From CAYUNI01 sp964446245 (GTDB lineage: Bacteria > Patescibacteriota > Minisyncoccia > Phycocordibacterales > XYD1-FULL-46-19): a stretch of 36,182 nt of DNA. The stretch's first letter is position 1. Every line of letters starts with the position of its first letter. Location of the stretch: the NCBI GenBank assembly GCA_964446245.1, contig CAYUNI010000006.1, positions 1 to 36,182 of the forward strand, read 5' to 3'. The notes beneath the pieces were generated by a model. That model searched no databases, was not told the DNA's origin, and saw nothing but the letters and a program-made list of their open reading frames with translations. The position numbers and the translations under genes were made by a program. Of the stretch, positions 7,404 to 14,265 are shown piece after piece.

Positions 7404-7432
7404 TTGAAAAAAAGCCAAGAGTGTGTTAGATT
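7404..7432 (+). promoter_or_regulatory. tRNA-Ser promoter
   Basis: -35 TTGAAA, 17-base spacer, -10 TAGATT preceded by TGT (extended -10). The tRNA starts nine bases beyond. Confidence 0.75.
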
Positions 7433-7441
7433 GTTGGTTAT

Positions 7442-7528
7442 GGAGGCGTGGCTGAGTGGTTGAAGGCACCGCATTCGAAACGCGGCAGGGGTTAAAATCC
7501 CTCGGGGGTTCGAATCCTCCCGCCTCCG
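7442..7528 (+). tRNA. tRNA-Ser (CGA)
   Basis: A class II tRNA with a long variable arm (AGGGG...TCCCT), acceptor GGAGGCG/CGCCTCC, anticodon loop TTCGAAA (CGA) and discriminator G. Pair 31-39 is an A-C mismatch. The 3' end continues CC then TTCGG, so CCA is not encoded. Confidence 0.94.
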
Positions 7529-7578
7529 CCTTCGGTCGCCGAAGCGACCTTCGGCGGACGCAGTCCGCCAGAAGGGAC
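7526..7578. repeat. GC-rich palindrome fused to the 3' end of tRNA-Ser
   Basis: Starting at the acceptor end, GGTCGC/GCGACC nested in CCGCC/GGCGG, followed by GGCGGAC/GTCCGCC. The opening GCCTTCGGTCGC closely matches the start of the sequence after tRNA-Trp (GCCTTCGTTCGC, 13576-13587). Confidence 0.65.
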
Positions 7579-7601
7579 GCGAAGGTGATCTATAAATAAT
7601 T

Positions 7602-7647
7602 TTCTCACCTAAATACACCCGCTTTGGCGGGTGTATTTAGGTGAGAA
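7602..7647. terminator. Long perfect inverted repeat, bidirectional terminator
   Basis: Arms 7602-7622 and 7627-7647 (21 bp, perfect) around a TTTG loop, between convergent tRNA-Ser and the DUF5652-like gene. Confidence 0.8.
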
Positions 7648-7662
7648 TTAAATTTTGTAAAA

Positions 7663-7923
7663 TTACTTACTCTTTTTGTTATCCAAGAAGAAGTAGTAGA
7701 GGATCTCGAGTAGACCGAGAGTGTTGACGATCAGGATGATCACAAACCACCATTTACTGCCGTTGCGAGCGGCTTTCCAGAGAGCGAGGCCTTTCCAAAT
7801 TAAAGACCAGATGACGACAATCGCTAATAAAGTGGTGACACCGATAGCGGTGATCCCCCAAACTTGTGGCGGTAGCTGGGTGAGCCAGCTAGACGAGGCC
7901 ATGAGATTGTTAATAGTTTCCAT
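7663..7923 (-). CDS. Small membrane protein, DUF5652-like
   Basis: An 86-residue protein with two hydrophobic segments (about 23-45 and 58-80). The second contains KWWFVIILIVNTLGLLEI, the pattern I associate with DUF5652, a small uncharacterised family frequent in Patescibacteria. Function is unknown. I chose the ATG of METINN rather than the longer frame from 7941 because TGT-TAAAAT ends eight bases before it, and the upstream ATG would overlap that -10 box. A -35 TTGTGA lies 17 bases further up. Probably a single leaderless gene ending at the hairpin at 7602-7647. Confidence 0.8.
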   Translation of the reverse strand: METINNLMASSSWLTQLPPQVWGITAIGVTTLLAIVVIWSLIWKGLALWKAARNGSKWWFVIILIVNTLGLLEILYYFFLDNKKSK

Positions 7924-7931
7924 ATAATTAT

Positions 7932-7960
7932 ATTTTAACATTAGGCAACAATTATCACAA
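7932..7960 (-). promoter_or_regulatory. Promoter of the DUF5652-like gene
   Basis: Minus-strand -35 TTGTGA, 17-base spacer and -10 TAAAAT with TGT before it; the ATG is eight bases on. Confidence 0.65.
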
Positions 7961-7994
7961 ACAAAAAAGTTGATAATTGGTCTCTTCTTGTGGC

Positions 7995-8972
7995 TTAGTT
8001 TTTTTCGTATTTCTCTTTTTCTATTTCCGCTAAGATTTTTTTTAGAGGAATTAGGCTTTCGTCGTCTATAATTGAAAAAGAGGAAACGGGGGATTTTATT
8101 TTTTTTGTCAGAATTTTCTCCTTAGCGTTTAATTCTTCAAGAGAGATAAGATCAGATTTGCTAAGAAAGACATATTCGGGCTTGGATAAAAGCTCGGGGT
8201 TGTGTTTTTTTAATTCTTCGCGAATTGTTTGATAGTCGGCAACTGGATCATTAGAGTCGCTAGCAATCAGATGAAAAAGGACTTTAGTTCGTTCGATATG
8301 GCGAAGGAATTTATGACCTAAACCTTTGCCGGTTGATGCCCCTTCGATGAGGCCTGGGATGTCGGCTAAAATTAAATCAAAATAGGCTCCGAGATTGGGC
8401 TCGAGAGTGGTAAAGGGGTAATTGGCAACCTTGCTTTTAGCTTTGGTGAGGGTATTTAGAAGACTTGATTTTCCAGCATTGGGAAAACCAATCAGGCCAA
8501 CATCTGCAATTATCCGAAGTTCGAGACTTAAGGTAGCTGATTCTCCCGGGGTACCCGGTCCGAATTGTCTTGGGCTACGATTCGTCGCGCTTCGATAATG
8601 AAAATTGCCTTTTCCGCCATGACCTCCGCGAGCAACGATTATTTTTTCGCCGATTTTTAAAATTTCTGTCTCAAGTCCGGAGCTAAGATTTTTGACTACG
8701 GTGCCAACCGGCACGGGTAAGAATATATCCGGACCATCTTTACCGTCAACAAATTGCCCACGTCCAACACCACCATTTTCCGCTTCCCAATCTTTTTGGT
8801 GGCGGAAATGTTCTAGAGCATTGAGATTAGCGACCCCTTCTAGAAAGATATTGCCACCAGCGCCACCAGCGCCACCGGTCGGGCCGAGGGACATTAGGTT
8901 ACGATTAAAAGCGACACCACCTTTGCCGCCATTACCTGCTTTAACATTGATTGTCACTTCATCGACTAACAT
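7995..8972 (-). CDS. obgE: GTPase Obg (CgtA), without C-terminal domain
   Basis: A GTPase of large-subunit ribosome assembly, also linked to the stringent response. The glycine-rich Obg fold spans about residues 1-157 (AGNGGKGG, GPTGGAGGAGG, GGHGGKGN). The G domain has G1 GFPNAGKSS, G3 DIPGL and a G4 of LSKSD in place of NKxD. The switch-region segment NYPFTTLEPNLG is conserved. At 325 residues it stops after the G domain and lacks the variable C-terminal domain. Rel, its functional neighbour in stress response, is at 19347-20810. A TAGTAT box lies six bases before the ATG. Confidence 0.97.
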   Translation of the reverse strand: MLVDEVTINVKAGNGGKGGVAFNRNLMSLGPTGGAGGAGGNIFLEGVANLNALEHFRHQKDWEAENGGVGRGQFVDGKDGPDIFLPVPVGTVVKNLSSGLETEILKIGEKIIVARGGHGGKGNFHYRSATNRSPRQFGPGTPGESATLSLELRIIADVGLIGFPNAGKSSLLNTLTKAKSKVANYPFTTLEPNLGAYFDLILADIPGLIEGASTGKGLGHKFLRHIERTKVLFHLIASDSNDPVADYQTIREELKKHNPELLSKPEYVFLSKSDLISLEELNAKEKILTKKIKSPVSSFSIIDDESLIPLKKILAEIEKEKYEKN

Positions 8973-9014
8973 TCCTTCATACTAATGAAAAAAAATACTT
9001 TTGACCAGCAATTG

Positions 9015-9060
9015 CCCTCATACACATTTTATAACGACCGTTATAAAATGTGTATGAGGG
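9015..9060. terminator. Near-loopless 22-bp inverted repeat
   Basis: Arms 9015-9036 and 9039-9060 are perfect reverse complements with only two bases between them. It lies between trxB and obgE, both on the minus strand, and would end the ftsA-ftsZ-trxB transcript. There is no strong T tract, so a protein-binding role is also possible. Confidence 0.65.
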
Positions 9061-9146
9061 GGAAAAAAGAAACGAACACACGATGAGTCCAGGGCTTATC
9101 CTAGGTATTAATACCTTTTATCTAACTTAATCCACTTGGCTAATTT

Positions 9147-10073
9147 TTAGTGAAGTTTTAAGAAATTATATAAATCTTCTATGGCGGTGACCGCTTCACC
9201 AGCGGCGATATTGTTTTGATGGTAGAGGCCATCGGTGCAATCGCCCGCGGCCCAGATGCCGGGAATATTAGTCGCTTGATTTTTTGGATTAACAACGATT
9301 GCGCCATAATTATTTAGGTCGACCAAACCTTCGACGAGTTTTGTGTTGGGAGCAAAACCAATTTCAACAAAAATTCCTGTGACGGCGAGCTCTTTTTCTT
9401 CATTTGTTTTTAGATTTTTGTAAGTAAGTCCGGTGACAAATTTTTCTCCTTTAATGCTGATTGTCTCTGAATTGGTCAACGCATGAAAGCGGGGATTTTT
9501 GAGAAGTTTTTCAACAGTGATCTTATCGGCCTTAAAATCTTCTCCGTGATGAAGCAGGGTGACACTTTTGGTATAAGCAAGAAGTTGACCGGCTGTCTCA
9601 AAAGCAGCGTTGCCTCCGCCGATTACGGCGACATCTTGATCGGCGAAAAGTGGCCCGTCACAAGAGGCGCAATAAGTGAGCCCTTTTTGATCATATTCGG
9701 TGGCACCAGGGACGGCCAATTTTTTGCGTTTTGAGCCGACAGCGATAAACACTGTTTTACTTTCGTATTTTTCATTATTACTATCGGTGACGACAAAATT
9801 ATCGCCAGATTTTTCTACTTTTATCCCAGCAATTCCTTCCTTTACTGTTAAATCTTCTCCCTGGTAGGCAAGGAGGTGTTCTTTTAGATTTTTAGCTAAC
9901 TCTTCTCCAGAAATTGCTTTTACTCCTAGCCAGTTGTGGATTTCTGGCGAGACAACAGATTGACCACCGAAACTGTCGGTCAAAACTAAAGTTTTAAGTT
10001 TTTTCCGACCGGCATAGATGCCGGCCGCCGTTCCGGCGGGTCCTCCGCCGATAATGATGGTTTCGTATAGCAT
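9147..10073 (-). CDS. trxB: Thioredoxin-reductase-like flavoprotein
   Basis: An FAD enzyme that reduces thioredoxin through a CxxC pair. FAD site GGGPAGTAAGIYAGR at about 9-23, redox motif CASC (C135, C138), second dinucleotide fold GGGNAAFETA near 152, and the C-terminal FAD motif IWAAGDCTDG. The segment that normally reads HRR-x3-R and grips the 2' phosphate of NADPH is LLHHGEDFKADK here, so the electron donor may not be NADPH. The 308-residue length is normal. It begins 34 bases after ftsZ and is probably co-transcribed. No thioredoxin gene is in the window. Confidence 0.93.
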   Translation of the reverse strand: MLYETIIIGGGPAGTAAGIYAGRKKLKTLVLTDSFGGQSVVSPEIHNWLGVKAISGEELAKNLKEHLLAYQGEDLTVKEGIAGIKVEKSGDNFVVTDSNNEKYESKTVFIAVGSKRKKLAVPGATEYDQKGLTYCASCDGPLFADQDVAVIGGGNAAFETAGQLLAYTKSVTLLHHGEDFKADKITVEKLLKNPRFHALTNSETISIKGEKFVTGLTYKNLKTNEEKELAVTGIFVEIGFAPNTKLVEGLVDLNNYGAIVVNPKNQATNIPGIWAAGDCTDGLYHQNNIAAGEAVTAIEDLYNFLKLH

Positions 10074-10107
10074 ATTATTTTTTTAGTTTTGAAAATTAAA
10101 AAGAAAA

Positions 10108-11310
10108 TTAGCGTTTGTTGCGACGCAAGAAAGCAGGAATCGATGACCAATCATCATCTTCTTCAGACGAGAGGTCAGGAGTGGGAGTTTGAGAGACTGT
10201 TGCTCTGGGTTTGATGAGAGGTTCGGATTTGGTCTCACGCTCAACCTCTTTAATAAATTCGCGTTCTTTTTCTGGCTCGGTACTTTTAACTGGCTCGGAA
10301 TTTTTGTTTGAGTCGCTAATTCCAAAAAAACTGTTAGAAATTTTTCGACCGCCAATCTCGGGGAAGCCACAAGCGATAACGGTAATGCGAATTTCATTTT
10401 TCTTAAGCTTGTCGTCATTGATTGCGCCGAAGATTACTTTGGCATCGTTGTCTATTGATTCGGTGATAACCTTTGCGGCTTCCTGAATCTCAAACATTGT
10501 TAGATCTTCACCGCCAGCAATAGTGAAGAGGACACCCTTGGCGCCGTTGATTGATAGATCGAGCAGGGGAGAATTGATTGCATTTTTGGCAGCATCGGTT
10601 GCTCGATTTTCTCCGCTGGCGCTTCCTATGCCCATTAAAGCTGAACCAGCGTTTTGCATGACTGCTCGGATGTCGGCAAAATCGACATTGATAATGCCGG
10701 GCATGGTAATGGTATTAGAAATACCTTCGACTGCTTGGCGAAGAATTTCGTCACACATGGCAAAAGCCGAGGTACATTTGGTCTCTTTGTCGATGATATT
10801 TAAGAGACGATCATTAGGAATAACAATGAAAGCATCTACTTCGTTGCGCAGATCTTCCATTCCCTTGTCGGCTAGACCCATTCGGTGTTTACCTTCAAAA
10901 AAGAATGGTTTGGTGACGACGGCAACCGTTAGCGCTCCTTGGTCTTTGGCAACCTTGGCAATTACTGGCGCGGCGCCTGTGCCAGTGCCCCCACCTAGTC
11001 CGCAAGAGACGAAGACCATATCAGCTCCTTTGAGAGCGCCTTGGATATCCTCAAGGCTTTCTTCGGCGGCACGACGGCCAATTTCTGGATCCATACCTGT
11101 TCCAAGACCACGAGTTAGATTTTTTCCAATATGGAATTTTTTATCAGCGGGAGAGTGATGGAGATGTTGAGCGTCAGTATTCATTACGATAAACTCAACC
11201 CCTTTGACTTTGGAGTTTACCATGTGATTGACAGCGTTGGTGCCAGAGCCACCTACTCCGACTACTTTTATTCGGGCAAACGATTCAATTTCGGGAGTTA
11301 TTTTTGGCAT
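10108..11310 (-). CDS. ftsZ: Cell division protein FtsZ
   Basis: A tubulin-like GTPase that forms the division ring. N-terminal VVGVGGSGTNAVNHM, the tubulin signature GGGTGTGAAP near residue 105, and NTDAQHL are present. The GTPase core is followed by a variable linker of about 70 residues rich in E, K, S and T, and the C-terminal peptide WSSIPAFLRRNKR that binds FtsA. Length 400 is usual. It is downstream of ftsA, separated by about 100 bases holding its own strong promoter (11354-11381). Unlike many neighbours, its mRNA has a leader of about 35-40 bases. Confidence 0.98.
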   Translation of the reverse strand: MPKITPEIESFARIKVVGVGGSGTNAVNHMVNSKVKGVEFIVMNTDAQHLHHSPADKKFHIGKNLTRGLGTGMDPEIGRRAAEESLEDIQGALKGADMVFVSCGLGGGTGTGAAPVIAKVAKDQGALTVAVVTKPFFFEGKHRMGLADKGMEDLRNEVDAFIVIPNDRLLNIIDKETKCTSAFAMCDEILRQAVEGISNTITMPGIINVDFADIRAVMQNAGSALMGIGSASGENRATDAAKNAINSPLLDLSINGAKGVLFTIAGGEDLTMFEIQEAAKVITESIDNDAKVIFGAINDDKLKKNEIRITVIACGFPEIGGRKISNSFFGISDSNKNSEPVKSTEPEKEREFIKEVERETKSEPLIKPRATVSQTPTPDLSSEEDDDWSSIPAFLRRNKR

Positions 11311-11353
11311 AAATTTCTTGCGACTATATTTTTAAAATCAATTAATTACTTAC

Positions 11354-11381
11354 ATCTTAGCAGATGCTTCGTCTAAGTCAA
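11354..11381 (-). promoter_or_regulatory. ftsZ promoter
   Basis: Minus-strand -35 TTGACT, 16-base spacer, -10 TAAGAT with TGC just before it. It lies in the ftsA-ftsZ gap, giving ftsZ expression independent of ftsA. Confidence 0.75.
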
Positions 11382-11414
11382 AATTTAGCCAAAAGTCTTT
11401 AGATTAAAAGGTTT

Positions 11415-12590
11415 TTAGGGGAGCAATTCCTTAAACCAGTCGCCGATTGTGGACCAAATTGTAGGGGATTTTGCTCCATGGCGACGAGGCAAGAAGCTAT
11501 CCTCGGGGTTATCTAAAAAGATAAAAAGACAAAGACCATAAGCGACAGCCCAAGAAGAGTCTTTGATTTGGTTTTTAGAAATTTGAGCAATATCAGGATG
11601 AGCAATTTTAGCGGGAAGTTTAAAATAATTTTTTGCTAAATCTTCGATGTTGGAGATGCCCGAACCACCGCCAGTGATGATGATTCCGGCAGGTAGAAGG
11701 CCATTGCGACCGAGCTTTTTTAAATGCATTTCTATGTATTGGAAAATGTCAGCCAGTCGAGCAGAAATAATCTCGTCTAATTTTTTCTTAGGGGTTGAAG
11801 AATCAATATCGCCTTTTTTAATTCGTTCTGCATCTTCGAGGGGAATGCGAAAGCCTAAAGCGATATCGTTGGTGATGTCGGTAGAACCTAGGGGAAAGAC
11901 TTGAACAGAAATCGGCAAACCGTCTTCGTAGACGGCAATGGAAGTAGTTTGAGAACCGATATTGACTAAGACACAGCCGGCCATTTTTTGTACTCGTGAG
12001 AGGAGGGCGGTACTCGCTGAGAGAGGAGAGGCGACAATGTCATCGACGACAATCCCCAATTCATCTAGCATCCGAACAACATCTTTTAGATGGAGAGAGG
12101 AGTAGCTGATAAAGAGGGCGCGGACTTCTAGCTTGCTCCCTTTAAGCCCTTCTGGCCGGCCGGGCACTTTTTTACCATCTAGTTTGAAGGAAATGGGGAT
12201 TCGGTGAAGGACTTGGCGGTTGGCAGAATCAGGAAGAGAGGCTTCGGCTTGGTCTATTGCGCGCAAAATATCACTTTGATTGATTTCGGCGTCTGGTCGA
12301 GAGACGACGACACCTCCTTCTAGAATTTTTGATTCTAGAGTTGTCCCGCCTATGCTTAATGAAAGGTGGCGAATTTTTTGTTTGATGATTCTTTCGGCGT
12401 CAGAAATAGCCGAGCGAATACTTTCTAAGGCTTCTTCGTAATTTAAAACATAGCCCCGACGCAGCCCGCGGGAATTTTTCTTAACCAAAGCCAAAACAGT
12501 CGGAGTGCTATCACCCTTTTTTAGTTCGCAAGCGACCACTCGGATTGATGCGGTCCCGATGTCCAGACCGATTAGTAGTTGTTGAGACAT
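11415..12590 (-). CDS. ftsA: Cell division protein FtsA
   Basis: An actin-like ATPase that tethers FtsZ to the membrane. Nucleotide-binding motifs are visible: IGLDIGTASIRVVACE (phosphate 1), CVLVNIGSQTTSIAVYEDG (phosphate 2) and IIITGGGSGISNIEDLA (adenosine). The SHS2/1C region lies between about residues 85 and 165. The last 15 residues (SPTIWSTIGDWFKELLP) look like the amphipathic membrane-targeting helix. I start at the ATG of MSQQLLIG; the frame is open a few codons further to a TTG, but that would lie inside ybeY. ftsZ follows. Confidence 0.95.
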   Translation of the reverse strand: MSQQLLIGLDIGTASIRVVACELKKGDSTPTVLALVKKNSRGLRRGYVLNYEEALESIRSAISDAERIIKQKIRHLSLSIGGTTLESKILEGGVVVSRPDAEINQSDILRAIDQAEASLPDSANRQVLHRIPISFKLDGKKVPGRPEGLKGSKLEVRALFISYSSLHLKDVVRMLDELGIVVDDIVASPLSASTALLSRVQKMAGCVLVNIGSQTTSIAVYEDGLPISVQVFPLGSTDITNDIALGFRIPLEDAERIKKGDIDSSTPKKKLDEIISARLADIFQYIEMHLKKLGRNGLLPAGIIITGGGSGISNIEDLAKNYFKLPAKIAHPDIAQISKNQIKDSSWAVAYGLCLFIFLDNPEDSFLPRRHGAKSPTIWSTIGDWFKELLP

Positions 12591-12969
12591 TAGTTTGAAA
12601 AACGACAAAAAAATGTCGCTCCGCTTTTTCCATTGTACTACTATGTCGCATTCCTTTCAAATGAAGACAGCCGTGGATAAGTAAGAAGAGGAGATGTTCG
12701 GCGTAGGTATGTTGATAATTTTTAGCCTCAGCTTTTGCTTGGCGTAAATTGATAAAAATTTCACCTTGATCAGGAGAGAGCGGAAAACTTAAAATATTAG
12801 TCGGTTTATCTTTATGACGCCAAGTTAAATTTAAATCATGAGATTTTTTATTATCAACGAAAACCAGACTTAGATCATAAGTCTGGCCTAGAATTTCATC
12901 TACCACCTTTTTGGCTGGAAATTTCGGTGGAATAAGGCGGGGTTTAGTTAGATTTTTTGTAGAAAACAT
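12511..12969 (-). CDS. ybeY: Endoribonuclease YbeY, 3' end possibly frameshifted
   Basis: A metal-dependent RNase of rRNA maturation and ribosome quality control. The zinc motif HGCLHLKGMRH supplies H99, H103 and H109; KPTNILSFPL is the other conserved block. It starts inside the last codons of rpsU (26-base overlap). As read, it continues about 45 residues past the histidine motif in a sequence unlike the family and overlaps ftsA by 80 bases. A one-base slip in the seven-T run (12607-12613) would end it with a TAA that overlaps the ftsA ATG as TAATG. The family call is sure, the 3' end is not. Confidence 0.88.
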   Translation of the reverse strand: MFSTKNLTKPRLIPPKFPAKKVVDEILGQTYDLSLVFVDNKKSHDLNLTWRHKDKPTNILSFPLSPDQGEIFINLRQAKAEAKNYQHTYAEHLLFLLIHGCLHLKGMRHSSTMEKAERHFFVVFQTNVSTTTNRSGHRDRINPSGRLRTKKG

Positions 12970-13183
12970 CCTTAATCTTTCCGAGTTTGCGTAAGCGATT
13001 GTATTCTTCGGACTTGGTGATTCGCTTTAGCGCTTCTCGCTTTGTTTTAAGGGCGGATTTGGCTCGTTCGGCGTATTTTTCTGCCTTGACCTTTTTAACG
13101 ATGCCAGCCCCGGACATTCTCTTGGTAAAGCGTCGAAGAACGCTAGCGCTGGATTCGTTGGCTCCTCTTTTAACTTCAATCAT
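12944..13183 (-). CDS. rpsU: Ribosomal protein bS21
   Basis: A small basic protein of the 30S subunit located near the anti-Shine-Dalgarno region of 16S rRNA. MIEVKRGANESSASVLRRFTKRM is the typical start region, followed by a lysine/arginine-rich helical tail; 79 residues is a normal length. The ATG at 13183 is chosen over an upstream in-frame start because a promoter (-35 TTGCCT, -10 TATCCT) ends seven bases before it, so the mRNA is probably leaderless. It leads the rpsU-ybeY-ftsA run and is divergent from rpmG. Confidence 0.95.
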   Translation of the reverse strand: MIEVKRGANESSASVLRRFTKRMSGAGIVKKVKAEKYAERAKSALKTKREALKRITKSEEYNRLRKLGKIKDVFYKKSN

Positions 13184-13190
13184 GTCTAAA

Positions 13191-13260
13191 AGGATAGCAT
13201 AAAGGGAGGAAAGAGGCAAGTCCTATGGGCTTGCTTATCTGGCTTTACTTATGCTATAAT
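13191..13260. promoter_or_regulatory. Divergent promoters of rpsU and rpmG
   Basis: Leftward: -35 TTGCCT (13214-13219), 17-base spacer, -10 TATCCT (13191-13196) with TGC before it. Rightward: -35 TTGCTT (13231-13236), 18-base spacer, -10 TATAAT (13255-13260) with TGC before it. The two -35 boxes are only 11 bases apart, so the ribosomal-protein genes may be co-regulated. Confidence 0.75.
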
Positions 13261-13269
13261 CCAAAAGTT

Positions 13270-13428
13270 ATGTCTCAAGATTTTTTAATTAAGTTGAGTT
13301 GCAAAAGTTGCAAGCGGGTCAACTATTGGAGTAGTAAAAATAAAAAGAAAGTCGAACGAAAGATTGAGCTCAAGAAATTCTGCAAGTGGTGTAAGAAAAA
13401 CACCACTCATGTTGAGACCAAGAAATAG
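13270..13428 (+). CDS. rpmG: Ribosomal protein bL33
   Basis: A 52-residue zinc-ribbon protein of the 50S subunit. Two cysteine pairs, CKSC near the start and CKWC near the end, form the zinc site; the motif VNYWSSKNKKKVERKIELKKFCKWC is the family core (shown here by its key residues Y19, C38 and C41 region). The ATG of MSQDFLIK is nine bases after the -10 box; the longer frame upstream would run through the promoter. A hairpin begins at the stop codon. Confidence 0.95.
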   Translation: MSQDFLIKLSCKSCKRVNYWSSKNKKKVERKIELKKFCKWCKKNTTHVETKK

Positions 13429-13484
13429 CCTTCTTGATGAGAAGGTTATTTGTGTTAGTATAAAGGAGCGCCGAGCGCTCTTTT
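13423..13484 (+). terminator. Two consecutive hairpins after rpmG
   Basis: First stem 13423-13434 with 13440-13451 (12 bp, one G-U), overlapping the rpmG stop. Second stem GAGCGC/GCGCTC (13466-13480) followed by TTTT, a standard intrinsic terminator just ahead of tRNA-Trp. Confidence 0.75.
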
Positions 13485-13504
13485 GTCTGTTTAAAAATTA
13501 TTTT

Positions 13505-13576
13505 GGGCCTATAGTTTCAATGGTAAAACAGCGGTCTCCAAAACCGTAGTTCCCCGTTCGAGTCGGGGTGGGCCCG
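13505..13576 (+). tRNA. tRNA-Trp (CCA)
   Basis: Acceptor GGGCCTA/TGGGCCC, anticodon loop CTCCAAA (CCA) on a GCGGT/ACCGT stem, T arm CCCCG/CGGGG, discriminator G. The 3' end reads CC then TTCG, so CCA is not encoded; the following bases resemble those after tRNA-Ser. Confidence 0.95.
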
Positions 13577-13805
13577 CCTTCGTTCGCTAGGGCGAAAAAG
13601 CCCGCTTCTATGCTTATGTTTTCAAGATGACGATGACAGATTTATCGTTTGGGGTGTGGGTATATTTTGTGCTATTTTTTATGGTAGCCATATGACAAGG
13701 AGAGCTTTTCTAACTAGAAGATTGCTAGTTGCGTTTTATTTTAAGTGGTATAATAAAAGTAGGATATTAAATTGATCTTCCTTTATTCAATCTAATATAA
13801 CTTTT
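13577..13805 (+). other. Spacer with a possible 22-codon membrane micro-ORF
   Basis: After tRNA-Trp there is a small GGGC...GCCC hairpin (about 13590-13605). At 13627-13695 an ATG frame encodes 22 residues, mostly one hydrophobic segment (VWVYFVLFFMVAI). A TATGTT box lies six bases before its ATG, like the leaderless genes here, but nothing else supports it. A TATAAT at about 13750 and a TAATAT at 13793-13798 precede the PspC gene; the latter is seven bases from its ATG. Confidence 0.35.
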
Positions 13806-14261
13806 ATGGAACAAACAAAAAATCATAAAAAACTTTATCGTTCCTCTGATGACAAAATAATTGCTGGTGTTTGTGGGGGTTTGGCTGAATTTTTGGGGAT
13901 AGATTCTACTATTGTTCGTTTGATTTTTATCGTCCTCACTTTCTTTAGTGGCCTAGGGATTTTGCTTTATATTGTTGGTGTTTTTTTGATTCCCAAAGAA
14001 GGCCAAGGAGTGGTATCGAAAGAGACAATGAGAGAATCGGCTGAAGAGTTGGCGGATAGGGTCAAGGAGGCGGGGAAAGGCTTGCGTCAGTCGGGAGCTT
14101 GGCTTTCGGGTAAGACACTTTTTGGTCTAGTCTTGATTTTGGTTGGTATTCTATTTTTGCTTAATAATCTTTTCCCTTTTTATTTCGCTTGGCTTGATTG
14201 GGAAATTTTTTGGCCATTAGTGATAATTTTTATTGGTTTAGCGCTAATGCTTAAAAATTAA
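13806..14261 (+). CDS. PspC-domain membrane protein with LiaF-like C-terminus
   Basis: A 151-residue protein. Residues 8-65 form a PspC domain: KLYRSSDDKIIAGVCGGLAE, then a hydrophobic helix ending FLIPKE. A linker of about 35 residues leads to two hydrophobic segments (about 105-122 and 130-148) with the pattern LFGLVLILVGILFLLNN typical of LiaF/DUF5668-type C-termini. PspC proteins sense membrane stress in other bacteria; PspA and PspB are not in the window, so the partners are unknown. The next gene follows after four bases. Confidence 0.9.
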   Translation: MEQTKNHKKLYRSSDDKIIAGVCGGLAEFLGIDSTIVRLIFIVLTFFSGLGILLYIVGVFLIPKEGQGVVSKETMRESAEELADRVKEAGKGLRQSGAWLSGKTLFGLVLILVGILFLLNNLFPFYFAWLDWEIFWPLVIIFIGLALMLKN

Positions 14262-14265
14262 ATTC

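Noticed and set aside
7391..7618. 75-codon minus-strand frame
   Set aside because: It is the complement of tRNA-Ser and its GC-rich trailer, with no start signals.
10523..11158. 211-codon open frame on the plus strand
   Set aside because: It lies antisense within ftsZ, whose protein has all family motifs. The translation is low-complexity and serine/arginine-rich, as expected for a shadow frame.
12591..12608. Upstream TTG start for ftsA
   Set aside because: It would add six residues before the conserved MSQQLLIGLDIG start and lies in the ybeY coding sequence without its own ribosome site.
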